Shown: positions 48,793-57,406 of the stretch, piece by piece
How positions within the stretch are numbered: the stretch's first letter is position 1
Layout: each line of letters begins with the position of its first letter
Source of the DNA: an uncultured Lactobacillus sp.
GTDB lineage: Bacteria > Bacillota > Bacilli > Lactobacillales > Lactobacillaceae
DNA: 64,000 nt
Direction of reading: 5' to 3'
Assembly: GCA_937874695.1 (NCBI GenBank)
Contig: CALNAJ010000028.1
Coordinates: 248,001 to 312,000 of the forward strand
Position numbers and translations under genes: made by a program
Notes under the pieces: generated by a model
Told to the model about the DNA's origin: nothing
Databases searched by the model: none
Seen by the model: only the letters and a program-made list of their open reading frames with translations

Positions 48793-50283
48793 ATGCATTT
48801 AACACCATTTGCTGCCCCGGCCAATAATCAGCCTGGTGGTGGTCAAAATCATTTCTGTCCCAACTGTGGGACCCCCATCTCACCAGACGATATTTTTTGC
48901 CAACATTGTGGCTATAACCTTCAGGCTGAAAATGCGACCCCAGATGCCAACAACACCGCTTCTGAACAACCAGCGCAGCCAACACGGCAACAAGCTACAC
49001 CACGATCAACGCCGACACGACCACCGCGTAAACCAATGAGTAAAGCCAAGAAGATTCAATGGTGGAGCATCGGCGGTGTGTTGGTCCTGTTAGCCGCCTT
49101 CTTTGTTTGGGGCAGTCAGCATTACTCACGAGCAGCCACGTTGGACCGCGAGATTAGTAACATCAAGTCAGGTGAGCACCTAACGTCGACCTTTACAAGT
49201 GGGAGCACTGACTTAAAGCTCAGCAAGACCAACTTACTTCCCGTTAACCGTTACTACACCGACCACGCGAAGGCACTGTCTTCACTAAAGAGTGAACTTC
49301 AGACTAGTGGGACTAGTAATGATGGGAACTTTACATATAAGCAGAATGGCCACCATCTGCTCTTCTTCCCGAAGTACCAAATCAGTGTGAGCCCCGTCTA
49401 TCCTACAATTACCACGAACCACACTGGTAACGTCATCAAGCTGGATAACAAGAAAGTCGCCACAGCTACCAGTGACGATTACACAAAGAAATTAAGTGCC
49501 ATGGTTCCTGGTGAATATCACCTGCAATCCAGTGGAAAAATTGGGAGCCACCACCTGACCAATAGTGGTGATTATCACATCACCCACGATAAGACTTACG
49601 ATTTGGAATTGACCACCGTTTCCGTCACATTTAACACCGTCCCCGCCTCAGCCATTTACTTGAATGGCAAGAAAATTGGGAATGCGGATGCCAGTGGTAT
49701 CTATAATTTAAACAACGAGCCTTGGTCTTCCGACATGTCAGCTTATGCCCAATATTCCTCCAGCGCGGGTAAGGCCAGCACCCCTTCTGTTCACATTCGT
49801 AAAAGTGATGACCAGTCCGACGTGGACCTTGATTACACCGACATGATCGATGAAAGTGATGCGGATGACTTCTTCGACAACCTCTTTACGGCGGTCCAGA
49901 ACCTTTCTGATCAAGGTGATATTGACGATGCCACCGATGATGACGATGACGCCATGTCAGACTTCTTTGCAAATGGCAGTAGTAATACCCAATACTCCCA
50001 GCTTAAACAGATGGCAGAGGGTTACTACAAGGATGACAACTTAAATTATATCGAAATGGATACTGATATTAAGAGTGTCAAGCCAGGTCCTAACGGAACC
50101 AGCCTGGTCGCCTACACTGTTAAGTATGACTTCACACTGGACGACTACGATCACATCCAAACCTACCAATATACCGCTACTTTAAAAGCCGCTGCTGACG
50201 AAAACGCCTCACAAAGCTATGAAATTTCTACGATCTCGGGCGGCCAAAAGACTAACGACTATCACGAAGACTCAGACGACTAA
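48793..50283 (+). CDS. Zinc-ribbon membrane protein, TcaA-like (3)
   Basis: 496 residues. Zinc ribbon HFCPNCGTPISPDDIFCQHC at residues 21-40, a Pro/Thr/Gln-rich linker, a transmembrane segment at ~92-109, then the outer TcaA-type region: FFPKYQISVSPVYPTI, a PEGA-like VTFNTVPASAIYLNGKKIG near 275-295 and a very acidic patch (DDATDDDDDAMSDFF). The C-terminal NTF2/TcaA-4th-like domain holds YTVKYDFTLDDYDHIQTYQY. The ATG at 48793 follows GGAGGT by 8 nt. Third in the operon. Confidence 0.75.
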   Translation: MHLTPFAAPANNQPGGGQNHFCPNCGTPISPDDIFCQHCGYNLQAENATPDANNTASEQPAQPTRQQATPRSTPTRPPRKPMSKAKKIQWWSIGGVLVLLAAFFVWGSQHYSRAATLDREISNIKSGEHLTSTFTSGSTDLKLSKTNLLPVNRYYTDHAKALSSLKSELQTSGTSNDGNFTYKQNGHHLLFFPKYQISVSPVYPTITTNHTGNVIKLDNKKVATATSDDYTKKLSAMVPGEYHLQSSGKIGSHHLTNSGDYHITHDKTYDLELTTVSVTFNTVPASAIYLNGKKIGNADASGIYNLNNEPWSSDMSAYAQYSSSAGKASTPSVHIRKSDDQSDVDLDYTDMIDESDADDFFDNLFTAVQNLSDQGDIDDATDDDDDAMSDFFANGSSNTQYSQLKQMAEGYYKDDNLNYIEMDTDIKSVKPGPNGTSLVAYTVKYDFTLDDYDHIQTYQYTATLKAAADENASQSYEISTISGGQKTNDYHEDSDD

Positions 50284-50294
50284 GGAGATAACCC

Positions 50295-51170
50295 ATGGAT
50301 AATTCAAAAAAATTCTGTCCCCATTGCGGTAATGAAATTAAAGCCAACGCCAAGTTCTGTCCTAAATGTGGCTACGCCTTAGGGGATACCTTGACCAACG
50401 ATCAACCTGATGACCCCCAACCAACTGCACCCCAAGGCGCACCCACATCTCGCGATGCAGGTGCCGCAGCTACCGATTCATTTGCGGATGTCAAACGCTT
50501 CTCTGGCAACTTTTTCAGTTGGTGGCTAGCAACGATTCGGCACCCTAGTCAGGTCATTCCTAACGCCAACCGGTCATTTGGGATTATTGCGATTGCTTTA
50601 GAAGACTTACTGACCGTCTTAATGCTAGTCTCTCTGGGGAAGCGGTTGATCGGTCTGTACAGTAGCGACGTCAGTCAAGCCGTCGCCAATATGATCAACG
50701 TTAACGGTATTCTCTTTAAGTTCGGCCTCATCATCTTCTTCCTAATTCTCTTGGGAGCAGCCGTCTATGTCAGTCTGAGCTACGCTTTCCGGCGCTTGAT
50801 TGACAACAATGCCCCCCTGAATTTTTGGGAATTTACGAATCAGTTTGCCGGCGTAACCAACTTGATTTTGGTCTTCAATCTGATTACATTTCTCCTAAGT
50901 CTCGTCACGACTGGGGCTAATTTTGCCAGCTATAGTGTCATGATTCTTTTCATGATTCCAACCAGTGTGATCCTCAACCTGGGCTATATCTTCATTATCA
51001 TGAATGACGTCGAGAATCCCCGTCTAGACAAGTTCTACACGATTCTCTTGGCCGAAGCCGCATTGGCAATTGCCTTTCTAATCTTCAGTTACATTGCTGG
51101 GAGTATCGTGGGTGGTTCTATCGTCAACTTTATCCAAAGTAACTACGCAAGCTTTGTAAATTCCTTCTAG
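50295..51170 (+). CDS. Zinc-ribbon polytopic membrane protein (4)
   Basis: 291 residues. Zinc ribbon FCPHCGNEIKANAKFCPKCG at residues 7-26, then a Pro-rich linker and about five transmembrane segments (GIIAIALEDLLTVLMLVSLG, FGLIIFFLILLGAAVYV, LILVFNLITFLLSLV and two more). This layout, a ribbon plus a multi-span domain, recalls Yip1/DUF-type membrane proteins; I cannot name the family. Last of the four genes, 11 nt after the third; a terminator follows. Confidence 0.7.
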   Translation: MDNSKKFCPHCGNEIKANAKFCPKCGYALGDTLTNDQPDDPQPTAPQGAPTSRDAGAAATDSFADVKRFSGNFFSWWLATIRHPSQVIPNANRSFGIIAIALEDLLTVLMLVSLGKRLIGLYSSDVSQAVANMINVNGILFKFGLIIFFLILLGAAVYVSLSYAFRRLIDNNAPLNFWEFTNQFAGVTNLILVFNLITFLLSLVTTGANFASYSVMILFMIPTSVILNLGYIFIIMNDVENPRLDKFYTILLAEAALAIAFLIFSYIAGSIVGGSIVNFIQSNYASFVNSF

Positions 51171-51233
51171 TCACCTTGGGCTACAGCTATCTGACAACTT
51201 TACCCCTTTAACTAGACAACTTAAATATCCTCG

Positions 51234-51273
51234 AAAATCGTTGGCTAAAAATTAGCCAGCGATTTTTATTTAC
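51234..51273 (+). terminator. Terminator of the zinc-ribbon operon
   Basis: AAAATCGTTGGCTAA pairs with TTAGCCAGCGATTTT, T-run after. Confidence 0.9.
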
Positions 51274-51337
51274 GCTACACTGTCAATATTTAAGTGGTAT
51301 CCTAGAACTTAGGAATTTCTACTGAGGAGGCATCACG

Positions 51338-51865
51338 ATGAGTTTAATTTTCATCAAACGGGCCACGCTATTTGACTTACCAGCAATCATGGCAATTATT
51401 GATCACGCTAAGGCCCAATTAAAGGCCGCTGGGAGTCCGCAATGGCAGGATGGCTATCCGGATGCCGCGGCGCTGAAAAAGGACGTAGACGGCCAGCAAT
51501 GCTGGTTATTGGTGGTTGATGGTCAGGTGGCTGGCACAGCAACCATGATCATTGGCGACGAACCCAGCTACGTCAACATCGAAGACGGTCAGTGGCAGAA
51601 TAACCAAGATCCTTACGCAACTATCCACCGGATCGCCATTGGCGCTGGCTTTGGCGGACAGCACCTGAGCCACTACTTTTTCTCCAATCTGATCAGCGAG
51701 GCCTACCACGAAGGCGTCCGCAATTTTCGCATGGACACCCACGCGCAGAACCAGCAAATGCAGGCGATTGCCAGAAGCTTTGGCTACAAGCATCGTGGTA
51801 CCATCTACGTGACGGAACAGACCAGCGATGCCTCTCGATTGGCATTCGAATTGAACTTAGATTAG
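51338..51865 (+). CDS. GNAT family N-acetyltransferase (paralogue 1)
   Basis: 175 residues. Motif A at YATIHRIAIGAGFGGQHLSHYF; N-terminal SPQWQDGYPDAAALKKDV is shared with the gene at 53146. The acceptor is unknown. GAGGAGG is 8 nt before the ATG. It lies on one side of the inverted D-2-hydroxyacid dehydrogenase gene with its paralogue on the other, which suggests a duplication around that gene. Confidence 0.83.
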   Translation: MSLIFIKRATLFDLPAIMAIIDHAKAQLKAAGSPQWQDGYPDAAALKKDVDGQQCWLLVVDGQVAGTATMIIGDEPSYVNIEDGQWQNNQDPYATIHRIAIGAGFGGQHLSHYFFSNLISEAYHEGVRNFRMDTHAQNQQMQAIARSFGYKHRGTIYVTEQTSDASRLAFELNLD

Positions 51866-51898
51866 CGTAGCTTCAATGATTACTCGTATATAAATAAT

Positions 51899-51944
51899 CG
51901 CAGGACACTGTCAGCCAATAAACTAACCGTGTCCTGCGATTTTT
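51899..51944. terminator. Bidirectional terminator
   Basis: AATCGCAGGACAC pairs with GTGTCCTGCGATT, with T-rich tail, between two convergent genes. Confidence 0.88.
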
Positions 51945-51980
51945 CATATCTATTTTTAAATTAATAATTTACTGAAAGCC

Positions 51981-53000
51981 TCAGTTCGTCTTCGAAATCG
52001 GCAGCCGAATGGCATTGCTGGTCGTTCCAGTCGTGAAGAAGTCGTGGAAATTATCATAGCTAATCCGAATCATGTCATCGAGAGCTGGCGCCGTGTACGA
52101 CCCAACGTGTGGTGTGACCAGTACCTTGGGGTACGCCGCCATTAACTGGCGGGCTTCTGGATTGGGCACCTCAGCCAGCGTGGCAAACCGCTTGCCCAGA
52201 AGTGCCCCCTCATCACGAAAGACATCGGTACCATAGCCGCTGAGTTGGCCGGTCGCCAAGGCATCTAGGATTGCTGGCACATCTGCCAACTCCCCCCGCG
52301 CTGTATTGACGAGAACGGCGCTAGACTTCATTTGCGCGAGAAATTCTGCATCAATCAGATTGTCATTTTCACCGGGAGAGTATGGCACGTGGAGCGAAAC
52401 AATATCGCTCTGCGCAAGTAGTTCCGGAAGCGGAACCACCGTCACGGCTGCCTGCGCCGCAGCGGATGGCCGAGGATCATACGCCAACACCCGGGCGCCC
52501 AATCCCTGATACAGCTTCGCCTCGGCCAATCCAATCCGACCAGCGCCGAGAATCCCGACCGTGGCGGTGTGAATCTCCCGGCTAAAGAGATTGTCACTAA
52601 TCGTAAAGTTGGCTTGGCGGGTCTGGTCCACGGCCAGATTAACGTGGCGAAATTGTGTCATCCCCAGCGTCAATGCCAATTCGGCGACAGCTGCCGGCGA
52701 ATATCCGGGCACCCGGGCCAGCGTGATACCGAGGTCGGCAGCAGCCTGCAAATCTAGGTGGTTGTAGCCAACCGAACGGGTGAACACCGCCCGGATACCC
52801 CAGTCTGCAAACCGCTGGAGATTTTGCCGATCAACTACGCAATTGCCCCGAACCAGGACGGCATCGGCACCCTGAGCAGCGTCCGCATTGTCGTGAGTCA
52901 AGAGTTCCCGGACGTAGTTACAGGTAAACTGGTACTGATTCAGGCGGTCAAAGTACGGCTCTTCCAGGGCACGGACGCCGTAAGCAGTAATTTTCACCAA
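51981..53000 (-). CDS. D-2-hydroxyacid dehydrogenase (D-lactate dehydrogenase-like)
   Basis: 339 residues with TTG at 53000 as start (AAGGAG 10 nt upstream); a GTG at 53009 is too close to that motif. NAD loop VGILGAGRIGLAEAKLYQGLG, catalytic Arg in NTARGELADV, Glu region DVFRDEGALLG and catalytic His in TPHVGSYT. This is the D-LDH/VanH/HicDH family that reduces 2-oxo acids to D-2-hydroxy acids. RSVGYNHLDL is the typical substrate loop of D-LDH. Whether it is the main D-lactate enzyme is not known. Divergent from the second GNAT. Confidence 0.83.
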   Translation of the reverse strand: MVKITAYGVRALEEPYFDRLNQYQFTCNYVRELLTHDNADAAQGADAVLVRGNCVVDRQNLQRFADWGIRAVFTRSVGYNHLDLQAAADLGITLARVPGYSPAAVAELALTLGMTQFRHVNLAVDQTRQANFTISDNLFSREIHTATVGILGAGRIGLAEAKLYQGLGARVLAYDPRPSAAAQAAVTVVPLPELLAQSDIVSLHVPYSPGENDNLIDAEFLAQMKSSAVLVNTARGELADVPAILDALATGQLSGYGTDVFRDEGALLGKRFATLAEVPNPEARQLMAAYPKVLVTPHVGSYTAPALDDMIRISYDNFHDFFTTGTTSNAIRLPISKTN

Positions 53001-53145
53001 TTCGAACACACTCCTTCTCCCTTAAACTCTAGCAAAATTCAACGGGAAAGTCGCCCAACCTGGTGGAAAAAATTAAAATATTTCGTTCGACCACAGAAAG
53101 TGGTATTCTTGATTTTAATTTAAAATAAACATTGGAGGACGACCG

Positions 53146-53673
53146 ATGAGTTTAGTTTATTTACGACACGCAACCAAGACGGACGTGCCAGCCATTATGG
53201 CAATTATTGACGATGCAAAAGCCTTGTTGAAGGCAGATGGCAGTCCGCAGTGGCAAGATGGTTATCCAGATGAGGCCGCCATTCGCGAAGATATCATGGC
53301 CCAGCGCAGTTGGGTCTTAATGGTTGACGACCGGGTCGCCGGAACTGCGGCACAGGTCGTGGGTGACGATCCGAATTACCACGAAATTAGTGGCGACGGT
53401 TGGCAAAACAACACGGACCCCTACGCCACGATTCATCGGATTGCGCTGAGCAAGGACTTCGCTGGCCAACACCTCAGCCACACCTTTTTCTCTAATTTAA
53501 TCAGCCAGGCCTATCAGAACGGTGTCCGCAATTTCCGCATCGACACGCACCGCATGAACCAGCGGATGCAGGCCATCGCAACCAGCCTGGGGTACCAGTT
53601 CCGCGGCATCGTCCACGTGGCCGAACCCGGTGATAATGCCCGCCGAGCGTATGAATTGAATTTGCCACGGTAA
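53146..53673 (+). CDS. GNAT family N-acetyltransferase (paralogue 2)
   Basis: 175 residues, the same length as the gene at 51338 and similar throughout (MAIIDDAKALLKADGSPQWQ and YATIHRIALSKDFAGQHLSH). Motif A and the Gly-Gln-His variant of the acetyl-CoA loop are kept in both. TTGGAGGAC lies before the ATG. No terminator hairpin is evident right after the stop. Confidence 0.83.
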   Translation: MSLVYLRHATKTDVPAIMAIIDDAKALLKADGSPQWQDGYPDEAAIREDIMAQRSWVLMVDDRVAGTAAQVVGDDPNYHEISGDGWQNNTDPYATIHRIALSKDFAGQHLSHTFFSNLISQAYQNGVRNFRIDTHRMNQRMQAIATSLGYQFRGIVHVAEPGDNARRAYELNLPR

Positions 53674-53831
53674 AGCGGTAACATATTCACTTAGCGGACG
53701 ACACCTGAAAAGTGGGGTCAAAAACCGCTAAAGTCCTGCATCATTATGGCTGTAAATTAATTAAGCGATGATGTATAATAGGCTCTATTGTTTGAGTCCA
53801 TGTTTCAATAGAAAGGGGATTTTCTTTTAAA

Positions 53832-54491
53832 ATGTATCGATTCTTCGTCCAACCGCAGATCAACGCGGTCACGCAAAAATTAGCGGGTTATGAACTGTTA
53901 TTACGGTCATACTGCCATGACTACTGGGTAACGCCAACTGATTTCACTGCGCTACCAATGGACCAGCAGGTTTCATTGTCCTATCAAGAGATCACGAACA
54001 TTTTAAAAGATCATCAAGATAACCCCGAGATTTCACTCAACTTAAACCGCGAACAATTCACGGATCAGCGAACGATTGGCCACCTGATTCATCTGAAGAA
54101 GTCTGTTCAAAACTTAAATTTAATCGTCGAGCTGACGGAGGCCCCTTCATTGGAGGAACTTCACCGTTATGTGGCTATCTACCAGGCTTACGATATCAAG
54201 TTAAGTCTAGACGATGTCGGCACGGATAATCCGTGGTGTGACGCCATTCAGGATGTCCTGCCCTTTATGGACAGCATTAAATTTGCGATGCAGAACTATC
54301 GGTTCCAGCACCGTCAAAAGGAAATGATGACCAGTCTCAACTTCTGGCGCAACATTGCCGATACATACCACCTCAAGTTCACCCTCGAAGGTATTGAGGA
54401 CAAGGGTGACGTCGACTTGGCCAAACGCTACAATGTTGGCATGACTCAGGGATATTACTACAGTAAACCGGTGCCTTATGCGGCTGGGTAA
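53832..54491 (+). CDS. Stand-alone EAL-domain protein
   Basis: 219 residues, an EAL domain without GGDEF or sensor part. The EAL motif is ELL (E21 in GYELLLR). Other key positions: Asn in ISLNLNRE, Glu in IVELTEAP, Asp-Asp in LSLDDVGTDN (family DDFGTG), Lys in IKFAM, Glu in TLEGIED and Gln in TQGYYYSKP. Most metal and catalytic residues look present, so it could cleave cyclic di-GMP, but the changed loop may make it a binding protein. Lactobacilli seldom have a full c-di-GMP system. AAAGGGGA lies upstream of the ATG. Confidence 0.8.
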   Translation: MYRFFVQPQINAVTQKLAGYELLLRSYCHDYWVTPTDFTALPMDQQVSLSYQEITNILKDHQDNPEISLNLNREQFTDQRTIGHLIHLKKSVQNLNLIVELTEAPSLEELHRYVAIYQAYDIKLSLDDVGTDNPWCDAIQDVLPFMDSIKFAMQNYRFQHRQKEMMTSLNFWRNIADTYHLKFTLEGIEDKGDVDLAKRYNVGMTQGYYYSKPVPYAAG

Positions 54492-54520
54492 AGCGTTTTA
54501 AAATTACATGACTAAATCAT

Positions 54521-54573
54521 CAAGAGTCACTGTTCAACCTACCCCCTGGTAGATTAAATGGTGACTCTTTTGC
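54521..54573 (+). terminator. Intrinsic terminator
   Basis: AAGAGTCAC pairs with GTGACTCTT, then TTTG, around a loop containing CTACC/GGTAG, after the EAL gene. Confidence 0.8.
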
Positions 54574-54730
54574 TGCCATCACTCAGTTTAAAGGGACCGG
54601 CTCATTCGTATCTCTAAAGTGTGAAAATAATGATAAATATTTTTATATTTCAGAAATTTTCGATGAATTCTTTCTATATATGGCCATTAATCCTTGCTAC
54701 AAAGCCTTTTAATTTCCCAGAATCTTCCTG

Positions 54731-54759
54731 TTGACATCTCCCCAACCAACGACTATTAT
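54731..54759 (+). promoter_or_regulatory. Promoter of the T-box leader
   Basis: TTGACA at 54731 and TATTAT at 54754, with a 17-nt spacer. Confidence 0.85.
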
Positions 54760-54775
54760 TAGAGCCAAGTTAGAA

Positions 54776-55047
54776 ATACATGAACGCATCACCAGGAAGA
54801 GTAGTCGTTCCCGCTAAGTCTAGAGACCACCGGTAGCTGAAAAGGTGGCTTACAACGGAACCGCGAAGATGAGCCTGGTAGCTAACAATTGGTGAAAGCT
54901 GATTGTTCGATTTGAAGCTCGTTACCGCTTCCGACTTTTGGCAGCAGAAGTTACGGAGATGGTGGGTGTGAGCCCCCCATGAAACAAGGTGGTACCGCGA
55001 GTGAAATCGTCCTTATGTAAATTACATAAGGACGATTTTATTTTTTA
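54776..55047 (+). promoter_or_regulatory. T-box leader, probably tRNA-Met specific
   Basis: Stem I has the AGTA loop-E side (GAAGAGTAGTCG), the base pairs CCAGG/CCTGG and a specifier side reading GAAGATGAG. The T-box sequence AAGGTGGTACCGCGAG is at 54986-55001, followed by the terminator TCGTCCTTATGTAA/TTACATAAGGACGA with a T-run to 55047. UGGU in the T-box calls for a tRNA with discriminator A; this fits Met (specifier AUG) better than Asp (GAU). The specifier assignment is inference. Confidence 0.85.
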
Positions 55048-55061
55048 GGAGATGTTTTGGG

Positions 55062-56705
55062 ATGAAGAAAAAGGGAACTATTTTAACCGTAGCCGCACTG
55101 AGCCTCTTAACGTTAGCAGGTTGTGGCAGTCAGGCCAGCAGTAGTAACAGCAGTCAAAAGTACGCCGCCAAACAGGAATTGAACTGGACCGAATCTTCCG
55201 AACTGGCCAGTTCCGACCTTGCACAGGCCACGGACACGCTGAGCTTTACCGTCCTGCAGAACACGCAGGAAGGGCTCTACCGCCTCAACAGCAAGGGCAC
55301 GCCAGCCAATGCTCTCGCCACCAGCACCAAAGTCACTAACGGCGGTAAGACTTATACTTTCAATCTCCGCAAGGATGCCAAGTGGTCCAACGGCGATCCC
55401 GTAACGGCCAAAGACTTCGTTTACTCCTGGCAACGGACGTTGAATCCGAAGACGGCTTCACAAGATGCCTTCTACCTCTATCAGGTCAAGAACGCTGAAG
55501 CTGTCAACAAGGGTAAGAAGTCTCTGAACGCCTTGGGTATCAAGGCGGCTGGCAAATACAAGCTGACCGTGCAACTCACCAAACCCGTTTCCTACTTCAA
55601 GAAGCTTCTCGCTTGGCCCCTCTTCTACCCGGTTAACCAAAACGCCGTCAACAAGTTCGGTAAGAAGTACGGGACTAGTTCCGCCACAACGGTCTACAAC
55701 GGACCCTTCCGTCTGACCAAGTGGAACGGGACTGGCAAGACTTGGACGCTGGCCAAGAACAAGACTTACTGGGATAAGAAGGCCGTTCACCTGACCAAGA
55801 TCAACGAACAAGTCACTGAATCCACCACGACCAGCTACAACCTCTACAACGCCAAGAAGACCGACGAGACGTTACTGAGTGGTCAACAAATCAAGAACAA
55901 CAAGAACAGCAAGGACTTCGTTAAGCGGCTCCCAACCGGTTCCGAACGACTCGATCTGAACCAAAAGAAGGTCGCTGCCTTCAAGAACGCCAACGTCCGC
56001 AAAGCCTTCTCCTTAGCCATCGACCGTAGTCAACTGGTCAACGACGTCTTACAAGATGGTTCGGTTGCTTCTAAGGGATTCGTTCCCGGCGGCATGGGCA
56101 ATAATCCTAAGACAGGTGAAGCCTTCAACAAGGAAGCCTACGTCAAGTCCGGCGTTTCCTACGACCTCAAGCAAGCCAAGAGCTTACTGGCCAAGGGACT
56201 GAAGCAGACCGGCGATAAGCAGCTCAACGTCACCCTCTCTGTTTCCGATACCGACACCAACAAGCAAACCGCAGAATTCCTGCAGAGCTCTTTGGAGAAG
56301 TTGCCAAACGTCAAGGTCACCATCAAAACGGTACCTTACGTGCAACTGATCACCCAACAAAACAATGGGAACTACGAGTTAACGTTAGCCGGCTGGCAAT
56401 CCGTCTTCGCCGACCCAATCAACTTCCTGGATGTCTTCGAAGCCGATTCCAGCTACAACACGACCGGCTGGAAGAACACGCAATTTGACAAGCTCCTCGA
56501 CGAAGCCGAGAATCAAGACGGCAACAAGCCAACCACTCGGTGGAACAAGCTGGTCAAGGCTGAAAAGATCCTGATCAACGACCAAGGTACGATTCCACTG
56601 TACCAAGCTGCCAAGTCACAACTGTTACGGAGTAACGTCAAGAGTATCGTTTACAACGGCGCCGGGGTTCCTTACGACTTCAAGACGACTTACATTGCCA
56701 AGTAA
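55062..56705 (+). CDS. Peptide-binding lipoprotein of an Opp-type ABC transporter
   Basis: 547 residues. Lipobox LTLAGC with C21, then a Ser/Asn-rich linker and the SBP_bac_5 domain (TFNLRKDAKWSNGDPVTAKD, DFVYSWQRTLNP, YNGPFRLTKW, RKAFSLAIDRSQLV). Oligopeptide-binding proteins of lactobacilli match in length. No permease or ATPase genes lie beside it, so it is an orphan receptor using a transporter elsewhere. Its T-box leader suggests expression when an amino acid, probably methionine, is short. Confidence 0.88.
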   Translation: MKKKGTILTVAALSLLTLAGCGSQASSSNSSQKYAAKQELNWTESSELASSDLAQATDTLSFTVLQNTQEGLYRLNSKGTPANALATSTKVTNGGKTYTFNLRKDAKWSNGDPVTAKDFVYSWQRTLNPKTASQDAFYLYQVKNAEAVNKGKKSLNALGIKAAGKYKLTVQLTKPVSYFKKLLAWPLFYPVNQNAVNKFGKKYGTSSATTVYNGPFRLTKWNGTGKTWTLAKNKTYWDKKAVHLTKINEQVTESTTTSYNLYNAKKTDETLLSGQQIKNNKNSKDFVKRLPTGSERLDLNQKKVAAFKNANVRKAFSLAIDRSQLVNDVLQDGSVASKGFVPGGMGNNPKTGEAFNKEAYVKSGVSYDLKQAKSLLAKGLKQTGDKQLNVTLSVSDTDTNKQTAEFLQSSLEKLPNVKVTIKTVPYVQLITQQNNGNYELTLAGWQSVFADPINFLDVFEADSSYNTTGWKNTQFDKLLDEAENQDGNKPTTRWNKLVKAEKILINDQGTIPLYQAAKSQLLRSNVKSIVYNGAGVPYDFKTTYIAK

Positions 56706-56759
56706 CTAATAACTGCCAAACGACTTAAACTGTTTCATTAAAAACATTATATATAGAAG

Positions 56760-56811
56760 AAACCAGGTTCCAACCAGCGTTTGAAGTGCGCGCGGTTGGA
56801 GCCTGGTTTTC
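56760..56811. terminator. Bidirectional terminator
   Basis: AAACCAGGTTCCAACC pairs with GGTTGGAGCCTGGTTT, between two convergent genes. Confidence 0.88.
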
Positions 56812-56884
56812 GTTTATGATTTATTTTAATTCTTTAGGAATGAATGTGTCTAAAAGTAGCCTGCCTTTTCGGAACCTACCCTCC

Positions 56885-57388
56885 TTATTCATCAGTCGGG
56901 ATATAATCTTGAAAATCCCAGCCCCAGGCATGCGCCCGTATCGGTTGGCGGAAGGCGTAGACGGCATCCGCCTCGCCCCAGACGTTCAGCGCCTGCGTCG
57001 GTTTACCATTGACCTTGACCGTCGTCAATTGCAATTCATTTAAGTCGTCCATAAAAGCTTCGGAATTCAACTCGTAGTAGGCCCGATGATGCTTATCGGT
57101 CCGCTGTTTGTAGGTCACAAGCGACTTCTCGCCCCACTGCCAGTCGAGTTGACTGAGATTGGACTTGGTGGTCTGTAAGTAATTATAGTCCATCCGATTA
57201 CTGGTAAACCGTAGCTTGACGGCGTAATACGTTCTCACGTGACCGTCCTTTTCCGAGCAAACGTAGCCGTACCAGTTGCCCCGATAACTCTTTGGGAGTT
57301 TACTCTTGGCCTGAGCCGTCACGCTACCGGCGAGAATCACCACGGCCAATCCCGCCAGGCCCAGTATTAATTGTTTTGTCTTTTTCAT
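56885..57388 (-). CDS. Small secreted hypothetical protein (paralogue 1)
   Basis: 167 residues. Signal peptide to ~residue 27 (SVTAQAK). The mature part starts LPKSYRGNWYGYVCSEKDGHVR and ends AVYAFRQPIRAHAWGWDFQD. The same frame of residues (LP.YQGTWYGY.SSEK..HVR and FRQPLRSHPWG) is in the next gene, so they are paralogues. No known domain. The ATG at 57388 follows GGGAGG by 9 nt. Confidence 0.75.
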   Translation of the reverse strand: MKKTKQLILGLAGLAVVILAGSVTAQAKSKLPKSYRGNWYGYVCSEKDGHVRTYYAVKLRFTSNRMDYNYLQTTKSNLSQLDWQWGEKSLVTYKQRTDKHHRAYYELNSEAFMDDLNELQLTTVKVNGKPTQALNVWGEADAVYAFRQPIRAHAWGWDFQDYIPTDE

Positions 57389-57406
57389 AACCAACGACCT
57401 CCCCGT

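Noticed and set aside
54986..55047. Simple intrinsic terminator of the EAL gene
   Set aside because: The EAL gene has its own terminator at 54521-54573, and this hairpin is the expression platform of the T-box leader.
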